From Nymphaea colorata (lineage: Eukaryota; Streptophyta; Magnoliopsida; Nymphaeales; Nymphaeaceae): DNA of 64,000 nt. Of the stretch, positions 40,141 to 51,600 are shown in pieces. The position numbers were made by a program, and so were the translations under genes. Each line of letters begins with the position of its first letter. Positions within the stretch are counted from its first letter, which is position 1. The DNA lies in NCBI RefSeq assembly GCF_008831285.2, contig NC_045141.1, positions 21,730,742-21,794,741 on the forward strand. The letters run 5' to 3'. Below the pieces are notes generated by a model. The model made no database searches, was not told the DNA's origin, and saw nothing but the letters and a program-made list of their open reading frames with translations.

Positions 40141-41737
40141 GTGAAAGCAGCAGGCAGGATCACGTTACTGATCGAAGCAAGTCTGCAGTGAAACAGTGAT
40201 GACGAAGGCTCAAACATGTTGGCTAGAGAGAGAAAGAGAGAGAGAGCCGATAAAATGAGAATATATAACAAAATTTGGGGACAAGAGGTCCCCTAAATAT
40301 AAAAACAATCCGCAAAGAACAAAATTACGCAAGCAGAAGGAACAAATAAACAATACAATGTACAGAAAAATAAGAGAAAAGAAGAAAGACGAAACGGCAC
40401 AGTCACCCAACCGCAGTCAGGCGGCGGCGCTTTATCCGAATGGCGAACTGGATATCCCCTTGCACAAGACGAGCCATAAAATCTGGTGAAGAGAAGGTGC
40501 TCCTGAAGACCCTGTTGTTGCGCTCCACCCAAATGCGCCACCAAGCTGAAATGAGCCACGGCCTCCAGACATGACCCCAAGAAGCAGTCAGGTGGGGGGA
40601 AGGACAAAAGAGGACAAAAGAGAAAGAGAGAGAGAGTAGATATTTCCATCTCAGTAATTTTCCTGCCGTCTTTATAAACCAAGCTAGTGAGCTCACCGTA
40701 CTCCAAAATCTTAATTACATTTACCTGGGTTAAATATTTTGGCCTTAAAAAGATTAGTACGACTTTATTTGCCATAATTTTCTTTTCTTTCTTGGAGATG
40801 TTGTCGTGGCTATTGTGATTGGAATCATTCTATAAGATTTTCTTTCCTTCTTTCCTTAGCAGCTTCGTCCGTTTCCAAATGACAAAACAAGCACTGTGGT
40901 AGTTTCTAGGCAATCTCGATCCTTCAATATATATATATATATAGAATGACAATTTTTCTTTTTGAGAGTTACCCAGTCATCTACTCAGGGTCTTTTAGAG
41001 AGTTACCCAGTCATCCACTCAGGGTCTTTTAATCTAACCTGTGAAATAGTTAGAATAAAAATAAAGAGAAAAAAATGATGAATATTTTCGGTATTTAATA
41101 TTAGTTCACACATTTTTTTCTTGTTTCTTTTTACCTATTCATATGTTTCAATGAATAGTCCTAATTAGATGACTAAATGACTCAATATACATAAAGTTTT
41201 GCTTCCCCTAACTTAAATTAAACTGCACCTAGTTTTAAGTTTTTTGCCATGGGTTTAATGTCATGTTCATCATGCTGCCCAAGAGAACATTTGATGTCAC
41301 GATATTATACGTTGGGCCACATAGCCCATTTTTAGTTATTTTCGTAGCCCATTATATATGTATGAAAGTTGAATGACCACTCTAACTTTTCTTAACATCA
41401 GGGACATCAAATTTGATCAGTCTAATTTTAGATTGGATGACACATGTCTCCTCTCAGCCTCTCCTTCCTCTCTTTCTCTCCCTCTCCTCCTCCTCTTGCA
41501 AGGGAGAGCTGAGATGGTTCTCTCTTGCAGGAAGAGATGGTTCTCTCTTGCAGGAAGAGGAGTGAATGAGAGGGAAGAGTTCATGGGGAGAGAGGGGAGA
41601 TCTGGACAGTCTAATAGAATCAGATGGCTCATATTTGATGCCCCTGAATGTCAAAGACAAGCTAGAGTGAGGATGTAGCTAATTTACTAATCAAAACTTG
41701 ACTTACAAAAATCCAATTTACTAATGAAATTAAGCCC
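40141..41737. other. Intergenic, no gene recognised
   Basis: Contains a 35-bp tandem duplication with unit GAGTTACCCAGTCATC and on, at about 40967-41032, and a 22-bp tandem duplication, GGTTCTCTCTTGCAGGAAGA, at about 41517-41560. No protein domain was found. Confidence 0.5.
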
Positions 41738-42419
41738 ACAAGCGCTACAGATGGGTCGGGCCTCCTCTCCCCACCTGTGCCTTCGTGTTCATGCTCATCT
41801 TTGACGGCTACTGCTAGCTGGAGTTCATCGGCGGCAAGATCCTCAGCTCTGTCCCTTACTTGAAGCTCCAACAGCTTCTGATGGACGTGCTGAAGCTTGA
41901 GAGACAGATCCCGATGTTAGTGCTGCGGGAGCACTGTAAGTTGGAGCACGGCTACAACCCGGTGCAAAAGTTGCTTCTCAATTTCATGTTCACGTCCGCC
42001 AACTTCTCGGGAATGCAAGCTGGTCTGCTTCAGAAGATGCGCGACGCGAGCCATGTTCTTGACGCCATGAGAATCAAGATGTTTCCCGGTATGATCGTGA
42101 CCAAAAGAGCAGAGCCCCATCTGTCGTCTCTGCAGAAGAGCGCTTCCACCAAGCCAGACTTTGCCTTCGGCGCCCTCCACAGTGCGACGGAGATCCTCGA
42201 TGCTGGCATCGTCCTGTCTTTCGACAGTTCCGGCGCAGTAGAGTGGGTAGAGGCCTCCTCTACCCTCAGCCTCCCTCCCGTCACCGTCGCACCGGCAATG
42301 GACGTCCCGTTTCTTAACATGGCGGCTTTCGACCGCGGCGCTGGCGACCTCCTGCTTTCGGCTCTTCAAACGGCTCATGCGCACCGCCGATGACGTCGGG
42401 CTCTGCGCTGTAAAGACGT
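41738..42419 (+). pseudogene. Truncated DUF247 gene copy
   Basis: The segment is closely similar to codons about 71-304 of the intact DUF247 gene 2.9 kb downstream. The clean part, 41860-42393, encodes LMDVLKLERQIPMLVLREH, MRDASHVLDAMRIKMFPGM and STLSLPPVTVAPAMDVPFLN. The first 70 and last 95 codons are absent. Upstream of 41860 the matching frame is disturbed, with a stop in place of the FLLEI motif. Near the 3' end a deletion shifts the frame after AAFDRGAG. The copy stops at a dispersed repeat (42425). The C-terminal membrane segment is missing. A tandem duplication followed by decay is the simplest history. Confidence 0.88.
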
Positions 42420-42424
42420 ATAGG

Positions 42425-42560
42425 ATGGCGTGGGCAGTTGCCCACCCTACGTACAAATTTTATTTATTTATTTTTATATATTTTTATATAAATTTCTTAC
42501 AATTATTTACTTATTAATATATCAAAATGAAAATTTCTATAACAATGCCCCCTGACAAAA
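42425..42560 (+). repeat. Dispersed repeat copy C abutting the DUF247 fragment
   Basis: GCGTGGGCAGTTGCCCACC followed by a long AT-rich stretch, matching the core of copies A and B. It begins within a few bases of the point where DUF247 similarity ends, so it may mark the insertion or rearrangement that truncated that copy. Confidence 0.45.
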
Positions 42561-43444
42561 AAACTTGTGATGGTCAACTTGTTCCAAAAGCTCAAGCTCA
42601 GGATCATTGTTGGGAGAATTGCACCTGGTTCCTTTCTCTACTATTTGGCCTACACTTATTTTAGCTTATTTTGGCTTTACCGTACCCGTTAAGGGTGGGA
42701 ATTTTTTTTTATGGACAAAAAATGGAAATAAAAAAATAAAAAAACTATAAAAGACATTTTTTTTTTCAAAAATTACCAAAATACCTATTTCTCTTGAGCC
42801 CAACTTTTTCTAAGGGCATTACAGTACGTGACTTTAACTCATCCGAATGTCACCTTCATTGTTAACCTAGCTTGTCAATTAATGCATAAATCATTGGAGG
42901 CCAAGCACGGGGTCGGGTACTCAGTGCTCGGTCTGACTCGAGCTCAAAAATTAAGTACTGGTCCAGCTCGATAACTTATTGATTTGGGCCAGGTTGACTC
43001 AACTAGGTCCGATAACTTAGGTTGACTCGACCAGGTCCGATAACTTACTTTTAATATTATTTTCACTAGGAACCATAAAGTTGGAAGAAGTTAGAAGCAA
43101 ACTGGGCATTGTCCCAACCACACTTAGCTTGAAGGGCTGATACAAGGACAGCACTCATGGCAACGGAAAAGTTAAAGGAGATGTTGAAAGATTCATGGAG
43201 ATAAACAAGTCAAGGATACATTCTGATTGTAATCGTGAAGATACGACTGTATTAAATGCATTGTAATTACCTTGGATTCTCACGAATCAATATGTGGTAA
43301 CTAATGTATTCGAATTTTGTAATTCAGCTATATATCTCAATGATTCATTGCTTTAAGAAAAAGAATTTGCATGTGCCATCCATAGCCAGCAATGTGATTT
43401 CAGTGGGAAAATTTATTTCATAAAGCAATTGTATTTTTGAGTTC
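42561..43444. other. Intergenic, no gene recognised
   Basis: AT-rich. A 28-bp tandem duplication with unit GGTTGACTC, then AGGTCCGATAACTTA, lies at about 42989-43046. Confidence 0.5.
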
Positions 43445-43800
43445 ATGCCATTAGAATTTCTTATTAAGGATCTCAAACTGGCATGGGTGCTGCTCAAAGG
43501 ATCGAAAAAACACGACAAGCTGTATCTGGTACATGTGACCTTTAGATTTGATGAAGTTTTCAAGAAGGGCTACTTGGTGCAGAGAGCAAGTTTGGATACA
43601 AATATTTCTTGCTTGTGGTGGATAATTTTTCTCGATTTTTCTTGGTTTTTTCCATTGAAAAGAAAATCAGATGTGCATCAATATTTTGTGAATTTCAAGT
43701 GGGTAGTGGAAAAACAATTGGGAGAAACCATTGGTGGGGAGTTTTGAGGAAAAGAATTTGAAGGATTTTTAGAATCCAATGAGATTGTTCACAGATTTTT
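43445..43800 (+). mobile_element. Ty1/copia integrase-region fossil
   Basis: The plus-strand translation contains LDFSWFFPLKRKSDVHQYF and FKWVVEKQLG, ending in GGEF. This matches the copia integrase core (DxFSRxxWxxxLxxKSE ... F ... VE ... DNGGEF). Only this part of pol is seen. It is broken, with no LTR pair, gag or reverse transcriptase around it, and looks old. A phrase at 44005-44090 resembles 37697-37770, suggesting a second related scrap. Confidence 0.7.
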
Positions 43801-44577
43801 GTGCCCTTGAGTGCCTTCCTTATCAAGAGAGCTATCTCCCATAATCCTGTTATTGCCCAAAAAAAAGGGAATAAATGTACATAACTTGGTACAAAAATAT
43901 AAAAACTGAAAAATAAGATCTAGTTAACAATTACCTTTTCCTACTCAACTGCTATGCACTGCCGAGTAACAATTCAATCTTCTTGCAAGATTATATGTAT
44001 GTATCATCATGCACTTCTTTGTAACTCACCTATCTAAAGTGGTATCTTATTGAAGTCATTTTCATTGATTTTTCTCAAAAACCGTCTCTACAAGTTCGAT
44101 CAAATGACAGGCAAAAATGAAGATGCATATTCTAGGTGTTTTGCAGAGTGCCAGTTGTTGGCAGTCTGGAATCTTCAGTATATAGAAATTCAAATAAACC
44201 AGCCCTTATATATGCTGCAGGGTTAGACGATTGGATTTTTAAGATTTTTTCAATCAGCTTAATGACACATTCATCTTGAGCTGCCCAATCGATCTGCGGC
44301 AGTTCCATTGTACAAACGACAATATAATTCAAATGTACTGAAAGACCATGTTCCGATGTATATTTAGTTTCATATGAGAAAGAAACAGAGATAATCTGAT
44401 TCCAAAGGTAAGAAAGAAGAGGAGATCAGGACGACAGGATCAAGTAAGCCAAAAATTCTTCAGCTTTATGCCTTTTCTTGTTTTCAAGCTTAATCAAAGC
44501 ACATAAACCTCTTCCATTTTAGCACTCCCAATGATAGGATGTAATTAAGACTCTCCCCTTCTAGCTACCCCTGCCAC
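43801..44577. other. Upstream flank of the DUF247 gene, no gene seen
   Basis: AT-rich sequence holding a possible retroelement phrase at 44005-44090 and the probable promoter of the DUF247 gene at its right end. Confidence 0.45.
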
Positions 44578-44583
44578 TATATA
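44578..44583 (+). promoter_or_regulatory. TATA box of the DUF247 gene
   Basis: TATATA in the context CACTATATAGC, 91 bp before the ATG. This gives an expected start near 44610 and a leader of about 65 bases. Confidence 0.6.
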
Positions 44584-44673
44584 GCTCGCCATGGTGGTTG
44601 CACTGCAGCAGCAGATCACAAGACGCTGTAAATCAATTCAAGTTGAGGGCAGCCATTAATTATAGATCTAACC

Positions 44674-45873
44674 ATGGAAGCTCCTTCCATCTTCCAGGTC
44701 GACGATCGCATGCGCTCCAAAAGAAGAGAAGCGTTCGAGCCTCAGAAGATAGCGTTGGGGCCCTACCACCCTTCCTGGCCACCAGTCAACCAGCTGAAGG
44801 ACCAGGCGTGCAGGAAGCTGGTGGACAGAAGCAGATGGAGCCGCGACGCCTTCACCAACGCCGTGCTCAGCAAAGAAGCGGAAGCGAGCAAGTGCTACAG
44901 ATGGGACGGCGGCCATCCTCCAGCCAGCCAGGCCTTCAGAGACATGCTCTTGTTAGACGGCTGCTTCTTGCTGGAGATCATCAGCGGCAAGATCATCAGC
45001 TCCGTCCCTTACTTGGAGCACCAGCAGATGCTGATGGACGTGCTGAAGCTCGAGAACCAGATCCCGATGGTGGTGCTGCGGGAGCTCTACAAGTTTGAGC
45101 ACAGCAACGACCGGGTGGAAGAGTTGCTTCTCAACTTCTTGTTCACGCCCGCCAACTACTCGGGAATGTTCGCTCGTCTGCTTCAGAAGATGCACGACGC
45201 GAGCCATGTTCTTGACGCCATGAGAATCAAGATGTTTCCCGGCATGATCTTGACCAAAGGAGCAGAGCCCGGACTGTTGTCTCTGCGGAAGAGCGCTTCC
45301 ACCAAGCCAGGCTTTGCCTTCGCCGCCCTCTACAGTGCCACGGAACTCCTCGATGCTGGCATCGTCCTGTCGCCCGACAGTTCCGGCGCAGTAGAGTGGG
45401 CGGAGGACTCCTCCACCCTCAGCCTTCCTCCCGTCACCGTCGCACCGGGAATGGACGTCCTGTTTCTGAACATGGTGGCCTTCGAACGCGGCACCGGCGA
45501 CTGGCGGCAGCCGGCGACCTCCTGCTTTCGGCTCTTCAAAGACCTAGTGCGCACCGCCGACGACGTTCGAGCTCTGCGCTCTAAAGGCGTCCTTGTCAAC
45601 GCCCTCCCCACGGACGACAGCGGGGTGGTGGACTTCTTCCGGGAGCTCAAGCTGGGCGACGACACCTACGACGTCGATATGCTGTGCGGCACTAAAATGG
45701 CGGTGAACGCTAAAGTGGGCTCGAGAAAGATGGCTCGATATTCTTCCATCGGCAACGCCTGCTTCAAAATGCCAAGCCCTTCCGAGTCCCTCGCCTTTGC
45801 CGCTGGCCTGGTTTTGCTTCTGCAAACGGTTCATCTCATCCAACTTTATACCAACTCTCCTAAGAGCACTTGA
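44674..45873 (+). CDS. DUF247 (UPF0481-type) membrane protein, 399 aa, intronless
   Basis: One open frame runs from ATG 44674 to the stop at 45871-45873. It shows the DUF247 order. The N-terminal motif is EPQKIALGPYHPSW (family: P..VSIGPYHH). Then come LLLDGCFLLEII at about 92-103, DVLKLENQIPMVVLREL at about 122-138 (family: D.lLLENQIPFFVL), and LPPVTVAPGMDVLFLNMVAF in the C-terminal half. A single hydrophobic segment, LAFAAGLVLLLQTVHLIQLY, lies at about 373-392. Length is typical. The molecular role of DUF247 proteins is poorly known; members at the grass S and Z loci take part in self-incompatibility, which need not apply here. An AATAAA at 45983 is a plausible poly(A) signal. Large antisense and shifted frames exist only because the gene is GC-rich. 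A truncated copy lies 2.3 kb upstream. Confidence 0.92.
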   Translation: MEAPSIFQVDDRMRSKRREAFEPQKIALGPYHPSWPPVNQLKDQACRKLVDRSRWSRDAFTNAVLSKEAEASKCYRWDGGHPPASQAFRDMLLLDGCFLLEIISGKIISSVPYLEHQQMLMDVLKLENQIPMVVLRELYKFEHSNDRVEELLLNFLFTPANYSGMFARLLQKMHDASHVLDAMRIKMFPGMILTKGAEPGLLSLRKSASTKPGFAFAALYSATELLDAGIVLSPDSSGAVEWAEDSSTLSLPPVTVAPGMDVLFLNMVAFERGTGDWRQPATSCFRLFKDLVRTADDVRALRSKGVLVNALPTDDSGVVDFFRELKLGDDTYDVDMLCGTKMAVNAKVGSRKMARYSSIGNACFKMPSPSESLAFAAGLVLLLQTVHLIQLYTNSPKST

Positions 45874-46803
45874 AAAATTCATATACATCTATACTGTGAT
45901 ACCTTACGACTGTATACTCCCATAAGTCATATGCATTTGTTTTACTTGACCGGTTGCCATGTCAATTGGTTTAATGACTTCAAATAAATCTTGCAAATAT
46001 TGTTCTTGATCCCATGACACGCCATTGGCTCACAACTCCTCAATCTGATCTGCTTATACGAGTCACGACTGTGTTTTTGTGCGAGAAAATAAGAAGTGAA
46101 TTGTATAAATTAAGCATGGAGCAAGTGTGACTTTTTGTTTGTTTGGGATTGGAATTATGAAAAAAAAATTGTGTATGTGTGTGCATGTAGCCACTCTCCT
46201 TTGTATCTTAATTTGTATTCTCCAATAATATTTGATACACTTTCAGGCTTATCACTAATTATTTCATTCAAGTTTGTCCTAATAACTAAATGTCGTGTGT
46301 TTACGTGTCAAAGATCTTAGATCTCTTTTGTAATATTTGGACGGCTAGGATTTTCGTTTTTATATTATTTTTAAATTATTTTTTAAACTCATTTTTTTTT
46401 TTGAAAAATAAGCTAATAATTGGGCCACAGAATTCGTTAAGGAGCCTGACTCTACGCAGTGGCCGTCACATAATGATACCAACATCTGTATCTTATTAAA
46501 AAACTGTTTCTCATAATTATTTTCAATAATTTAGGAAAAAACAAAAAACCACTCTAAATATGTCACCTGTCCGTTAACTTTGTGAAATCGATGACTAGTG
46601 ACAGTCCCTAATGTCGAGATCATGACTGACACTTGCGTGTGAGACCAAACAAATTAATGAGAAAGAAGATCCTCTTGATTACAATGCTACTATTCAAGAT
46701 CACCAGAAATATGGCGTCTGCATATTTGCCAATACATAAATAATCTCCACTCCACATACAAGGCAAGGCAGGGGAAGGTCTAAGATCATTTCCAGGAGGA
46801 GAG
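45874..46803. other. Spacer between DUF247 and the START-domain gene
   Basis: AT-rich. No homeodomain or leucine-zipper coding sequence is seen here, although the downstream gene belongs to a family that normally has both. The frame of the next gene is open back to 46744 and a possible acceptor (TTTCCAG) ends at 46795. Confidence 0.5.
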
Positions 46804-49264
46804 ATGGGGAAGGAGAAGGGCCGCAAGGGAAGCATGCTGAAGCTGGCAAAGGCAGCACAGAAGGACCTGTTGGCTATGGCCAGGGAGAGAAGTTTCTGGG
46901 CTCCAGCCTGCCATGGATGGATGCAGGTGCTCTCGAGAGAGGCGCTCACCATGGCTGGCAGCAATGCATGTCCCCTGGGGTTGGCTCCAGCCAGGCCAGG
47001 AATGAGAGTTGAGGCCTCCTTGGCCCACTTGACAGTCCACATGAGCCCTTATGCGCTCGTTGAAATCCTGATGAATACTGTAAGACTTTCCACTCCCGAT
47101 CTTCTTTCTTTCCTTCTCCTTTTTAGGAATTTCGAAGCGCCATGCCACATGCATGTTGGTGCGGGAGAGCCCTCCTTAATTGGCAATTCTTTGAAAAGTA
47201 CAGATGTTTCTGCATCTTGGGACGCATGATATCGTATTAATTTCCCTTATAGCTCCAGTGAAGTTGAAGCGAAGCGTACTTGTTGCATGCTACATAGAAA
47301 CAATTAACTCCGATTATTGTCGTGCATTAACTTCGATTGACCATCTGCTGTACGCAGAGTCTGTGGGAGAAGGCCTTCTCGACCATGGTCGTCAAGGCAC
47401 AGGAGAGCACCCTCCAACAAGGCGCAGCCGATGACAATTACGATGGCGCACTCAAATGGGTCTCGTCTCTCTCCCTCTCTCACACAACATACTCAATCTG
47501 TTTCCCATTCACCACATCCTTAATCACCATGAATTGGACTCTGTTCTTCAGATTACTGCTGAATTTCTGACGCCGGCGCCAATGGCGCCAAGACGGCACT
47601 TCAGCTTCGTGAGATTCTGCATGAAACTGATCACCGCCAAGAGTGAACACCACACCTGGGTGGTGGTGGATGTCTCGAAAAGAAGCAGCTCCCTCCTTCA
47701 CCTTTCCCATAGGAGACGGCCATCCGGATGGATCATAGCGGTCGACCACAATGGCTACACCGTGGTAAGGCACTACCCATCCCGCCAGTTACAATATTTT
47801 CCTTCGCCTGAAAGAAAGAATCTTCATAGGCATCACCGATTCTTTTGCAGTCTTTTTGAATCCTCAAGATTCTGCAGTCATTTTTCCCCTTGCTAATCAG
47901 GCGGTCATTGATCTCTTGCACTTGTAATATGTATAAGGTGACGTTGGTGGAGAACGTCGAGGTTGAGGACATCAACGGCGGGGCTACTGAAGGTGGGTCG
48001 TCGGCGTATCAGAGCACGGTAGAAAGTTGTGTAGCTTTCGGTGCCAGGCGATGGGCCTCCGCTCTCGAGCGGTACGATGGGCGTCGCCATAGCTTCTTCC
48101 TCGCCGAGCTCCCTTGTGGAGGTGAGCACCATTCATGTTATTGTCGGGAAAAATCTCTCCACAGACGCAGAATTTAGGTGTTTTTTTAAGCACAAATTGG
48201 TGGGCATAGTAGCTTTTTGTGACCACCAGGAAAGTGCATGCTGCCATGGATCGATTATTACTATTATGATGGATGGATTGTTGCAGTTGTGCAAGATTTT
48301 GAGATGCTGGGAAGAATGTCAAAGCTAGGGGAAGATATGGTGACTGCACTCTACAGGAACCTGAACAACTCGCCGACTCAGGGGACGCGGTCGGCTGCAG
48401 ATCATCATCGTGGGTCCGAGCACATGGTGCTGGTAGTGCACGGTCCAAAAGATAAGCCCGTGTCCACCGCTGTGGTGACCCTCCCCTACCGGCCCATCGA
48501 CGTCTTCAGGTTCATCATCACCAAATACATGAAGATTAGAGTAAGTCGATCCTGACCGTTTATTTTCTGTCATCGACGGCTGAGACAACTGAACTCTCAT
48601 CGATTGGTCGCTGCTCTTCCAACAGTGACTTGGATCTAAAGCAGAATCCAACTTAAAATGCTGATCCGAATCCAAATACAGTCGAGAATTGAGAAATCTG
48701 ATCCCAACCAGCATGCATTTGGATCTCATATCTAGTTAATGTTCTTCTTGACCTTGTTGTTTGGTGAAACAGACGGGAGGGGAGGTGGAGGTATTGGCTC
48801 ATTTCCCTATATGTGTGGAGGGCAGATCCTGTCTTTCCCAAGGACCAACTAATCTGTTCCATTTCATGGATCTTCTGAGAACCACAAAGGTTCTCTCTCT
48901 CTCTCTATATATATAAATGGTAGCCCACAGTCTGATTGTTATTCTTATTGCTTCCCTGAATGTCTCATACGTATACATCTTTTAATTTTGTTAGGAAGGA
49001 AGCATTGAAACCATAGTTCAAGAAGCCTTCTTCAATTCATTTGAATCCTTTGTGGTGTACAATCGAGTTGCTGAGAACTTTGGTAGCATGGGAGATGCCC
49101 CTGTTTCTCCTTTTGGCTTCATCATCTTTCCTTGCGACATGAACATGAACAGATCGATTTTGACCTTTAGTACACCAATCGTTCGACCGGTGGACAGCAG
49201 CCCGGAAAAGCAGCTAAATGAGGAGTTGGCAAGAATTGTGAGTGGCATCAAGACGGGACTTTGA
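46804..49264 (+). CDS. HD-Zip IV-derived START-domain protein without homeodomain, 471 aa
   Basis: Seven exons: 46804-47079, 47358-47459, 47552-47764, 47938-48121, 48287-48540, 48773-48889 and 48995-49264 (1416 nt). Residues about 10-235 align with the START domain of HD-Zip IV factors: MLKLAKAAQKDLLAMARE, PLGLAPARPGMRVEASLAHL, YALVEILMN, YDGALKW (family: YNGALQ), HTWVVVDVS, RRRPSGWII and TLVENVEVED. CVAFGARRWASALERY (family: GLAFGAKRWVATLDRQ) follows, then the downstream HD-SAD-like region with MLGRMSKLGEDMVTALYRN. The end, RIVSGIKTGL, parallels the family's C-terminus. Family members are about 700-800 aa and begin with a homeodomain and zipper; these are absent. Exon 2 ends at a weak donor (GTCTCG). 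All frames join without a stop, so the gene is under some constraint or recently formed. It may act as a dominant-negative or lipid-sensing partner (inference), or be an early-stage pseudogene. Confidence 0.82.
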
Positions 49265-51333
49265 TCAGCATTTCAGTTCACTGCTACTGATCTGTTTATG
49301 CTTTTTTCTGCTAAAATATTTTGACATTGGTAGTATCCATGTAGATGTTGTCCTAGTATTCTTCTTGGCTCTTCAGATGAAGAGTCAGCGAGGATGATTT
49401 ATTGATCAAGCACAACTTGCTTTATCATTGACGCCATCAGCCTCTCGATTCATTTACCAGTCCTGATCTTGATTCTCAACGCCATTCCTCTCCCGTTTAA
49501 TTTGACGAGAGTGCTTCCTGTAATAGTTTTATGGAGCTACAAAGTTCCATATATCCTCAAGAATGATCATGTACATATAAATTAACATCCTCCAGCCATT
49601 TCTTTTAAACTTCGAATGAAAATTAAACGATATCACAACTGTTGAGATTTTCTTAATATCATAAACAGGTTTGGAACTACACTGCATACAACCCAAAACT
49701 CTCATCCGATTTCTCCCACATCAATAGAGAATTCATGTCTAACTTACAAAATCCTGAACCTGATCCAAATGAACAGTTAGTCTGACAATTCTTTGAGTCC
49801 AAAAATGCCACATTAGATTCAGATCTTCTGGTCCAATCCTTTTGCCACCATATGAGTTGATAGAGACAATGAATTAAAGAGGGTGGGGCTGACCACCAAG
49901 CCTTATGGCTTGGGGTAGGGGCTGGTAAGCGGCTAGTCTTTATTTCAAGTGTCAAGGACGTCAGGCAACCTTCTATTCTGGATCACAATCACAGTGGAAA
50001 CAAACCCTGAAGAACAAAAAATAAACCTTATACTCTCCAGAGAGAAGGGATTGAGTGAGAGTTTCGACTCTTTGCTGGGTATTGGTTTCCTCCGCTCAAC
50101 CGAAGAAAAAAGAGAATGACAAGACACAAGCTTGAACCAATGTCTTCAACTTGACACTTCTCACATTCACCTATTCATGTTGGTGGTATGTGGGTAGGCT
50201 TGCAAACAAACACGCAGTGATCTGTGGGTAAGGTTTCAAATCTTATGGATTTCGTATAACTAAAATATAGTAAATACCAAAATCCTACACAATAAAATTA
50301 TTGGTGGAACTTCAAGTCCATTTGCAACCTATTGCTGGTGGGCCAAGTTACTTGTTGAGATGGAATGTCAACCGCATTGCACGTAACCAATAGCATAGCC
50401 AACTACTTAGAGGCTACCGCTCTACTATCTTATTTAAAATATGGAGGCCAATATGGGGCCGAGTTGGTTTATACAAGACAAAATTTAGCATATAAGCCCC
50501 CACGTTGCGGTTGCAGTGGTATGACCTGTATTGGCTGATGTAGGCCGATACTGACATTGATAAAGTCTTTTTTTTCAAAGTTGTTCGAATATAAACTAAT
50601 GCCTTTTTAAATTTAAGGGTCTATGGCCCCTTGTTTTTCGCCCCTAGACACAGAATCCGGCAAATCTACCTCAGATTGCTTTATTTGGAAATACGGACAC
50701 AGTTTTCATAGAGGGTGTTGGATAACACGGATGCTGTTTTTTTTTTTACAGTGTTTTGTTTTATGAATCTGTTCACTCTTTTATAACACATTTGTATAAC
50801 AATATGTTCCAAGGATGCAACATTCCTGTAAACCAATACCAAATACCCTTATATGTATTAACATGTTTGAACTTTCACAAGTTCTGTAGTCTATATACGT
50901 GCCCAAGTAAATCTTATGACCAGACTTTTGAAAACAAATGACTTCAGAAAATGCAAATATAATTGTACAATCGTCTGCAAAACAAATATTCTGTATGTTT
51001 ATATGGTGATTGTGAACTTGGAGAATGTGTTTGGGTTGATTCTTAGATGACGTTCATATGCAACTATCTTGTCTATGAAGTAGGAGATTGCGGTGTAATC
51101 CAAGCAAAGCTGCCCTTTGTGGTATGAATGGTTTGGATATAATCCCTTGACGATTGAAGTTTGAATTCAAATAGTCAGGCTGGATATCAAACTTTTACAT
51201 GAGACAGTGATCAGACTCACATGCTGCATATGGTTTTGCTCACAAAGCCATTGGATATCCAAGTCTGACCCCCAGCCATACCAAAGCTATCTCCAATTTG
51301 ATCCGAATACATATAGGATCATTCCCTCTGCAG
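49265..51333. other. Intergenic, no gene recognised
   Basis: AT-rich. A short hairpin, CCAAGCC-TTAT-GGCTTGG, lies at about 49898-49915. Nothing coding was recognised. Confidence 0.5.
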
Positions 51334-51334
51334 A

Positions 51335-51372
<38 letters not shown>
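51334..51372. repeat. (CT)n(CA)n compound microsatellite
   Basis: CT units pass directly into CA units. It lies about 230 bp beyond the 3' end of the cyclin coding region. Confidence 0.9.
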
Positions 51373-51600
51373 AAACCTAGGGGCAGCCCAGATATCTCCG
51401 GAAAGGAGGACATTGAGAAAGAGAAAGGGTTGGTTGCTTATACTCCAAGTCCCCATGAGCACCGAATAAAGAAAATGCATCCGAGGAAAAGTTGCTAGCT
51501 TCTCATCCTTTGGAAACAAGCAATTCACAGGCAAAAGGAAGAAAGGAAAGGAAAAGGAAGAAAGAAGAAAAGAGAGAATCAATAACCATAAGCTGTCTAT

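Noticed and set aside
44598-45098. 166-codon frame overlapping the DUF247 gene
   Set aside because: Out of frame with the conserved DUF247 motifs; a product of high GC content.
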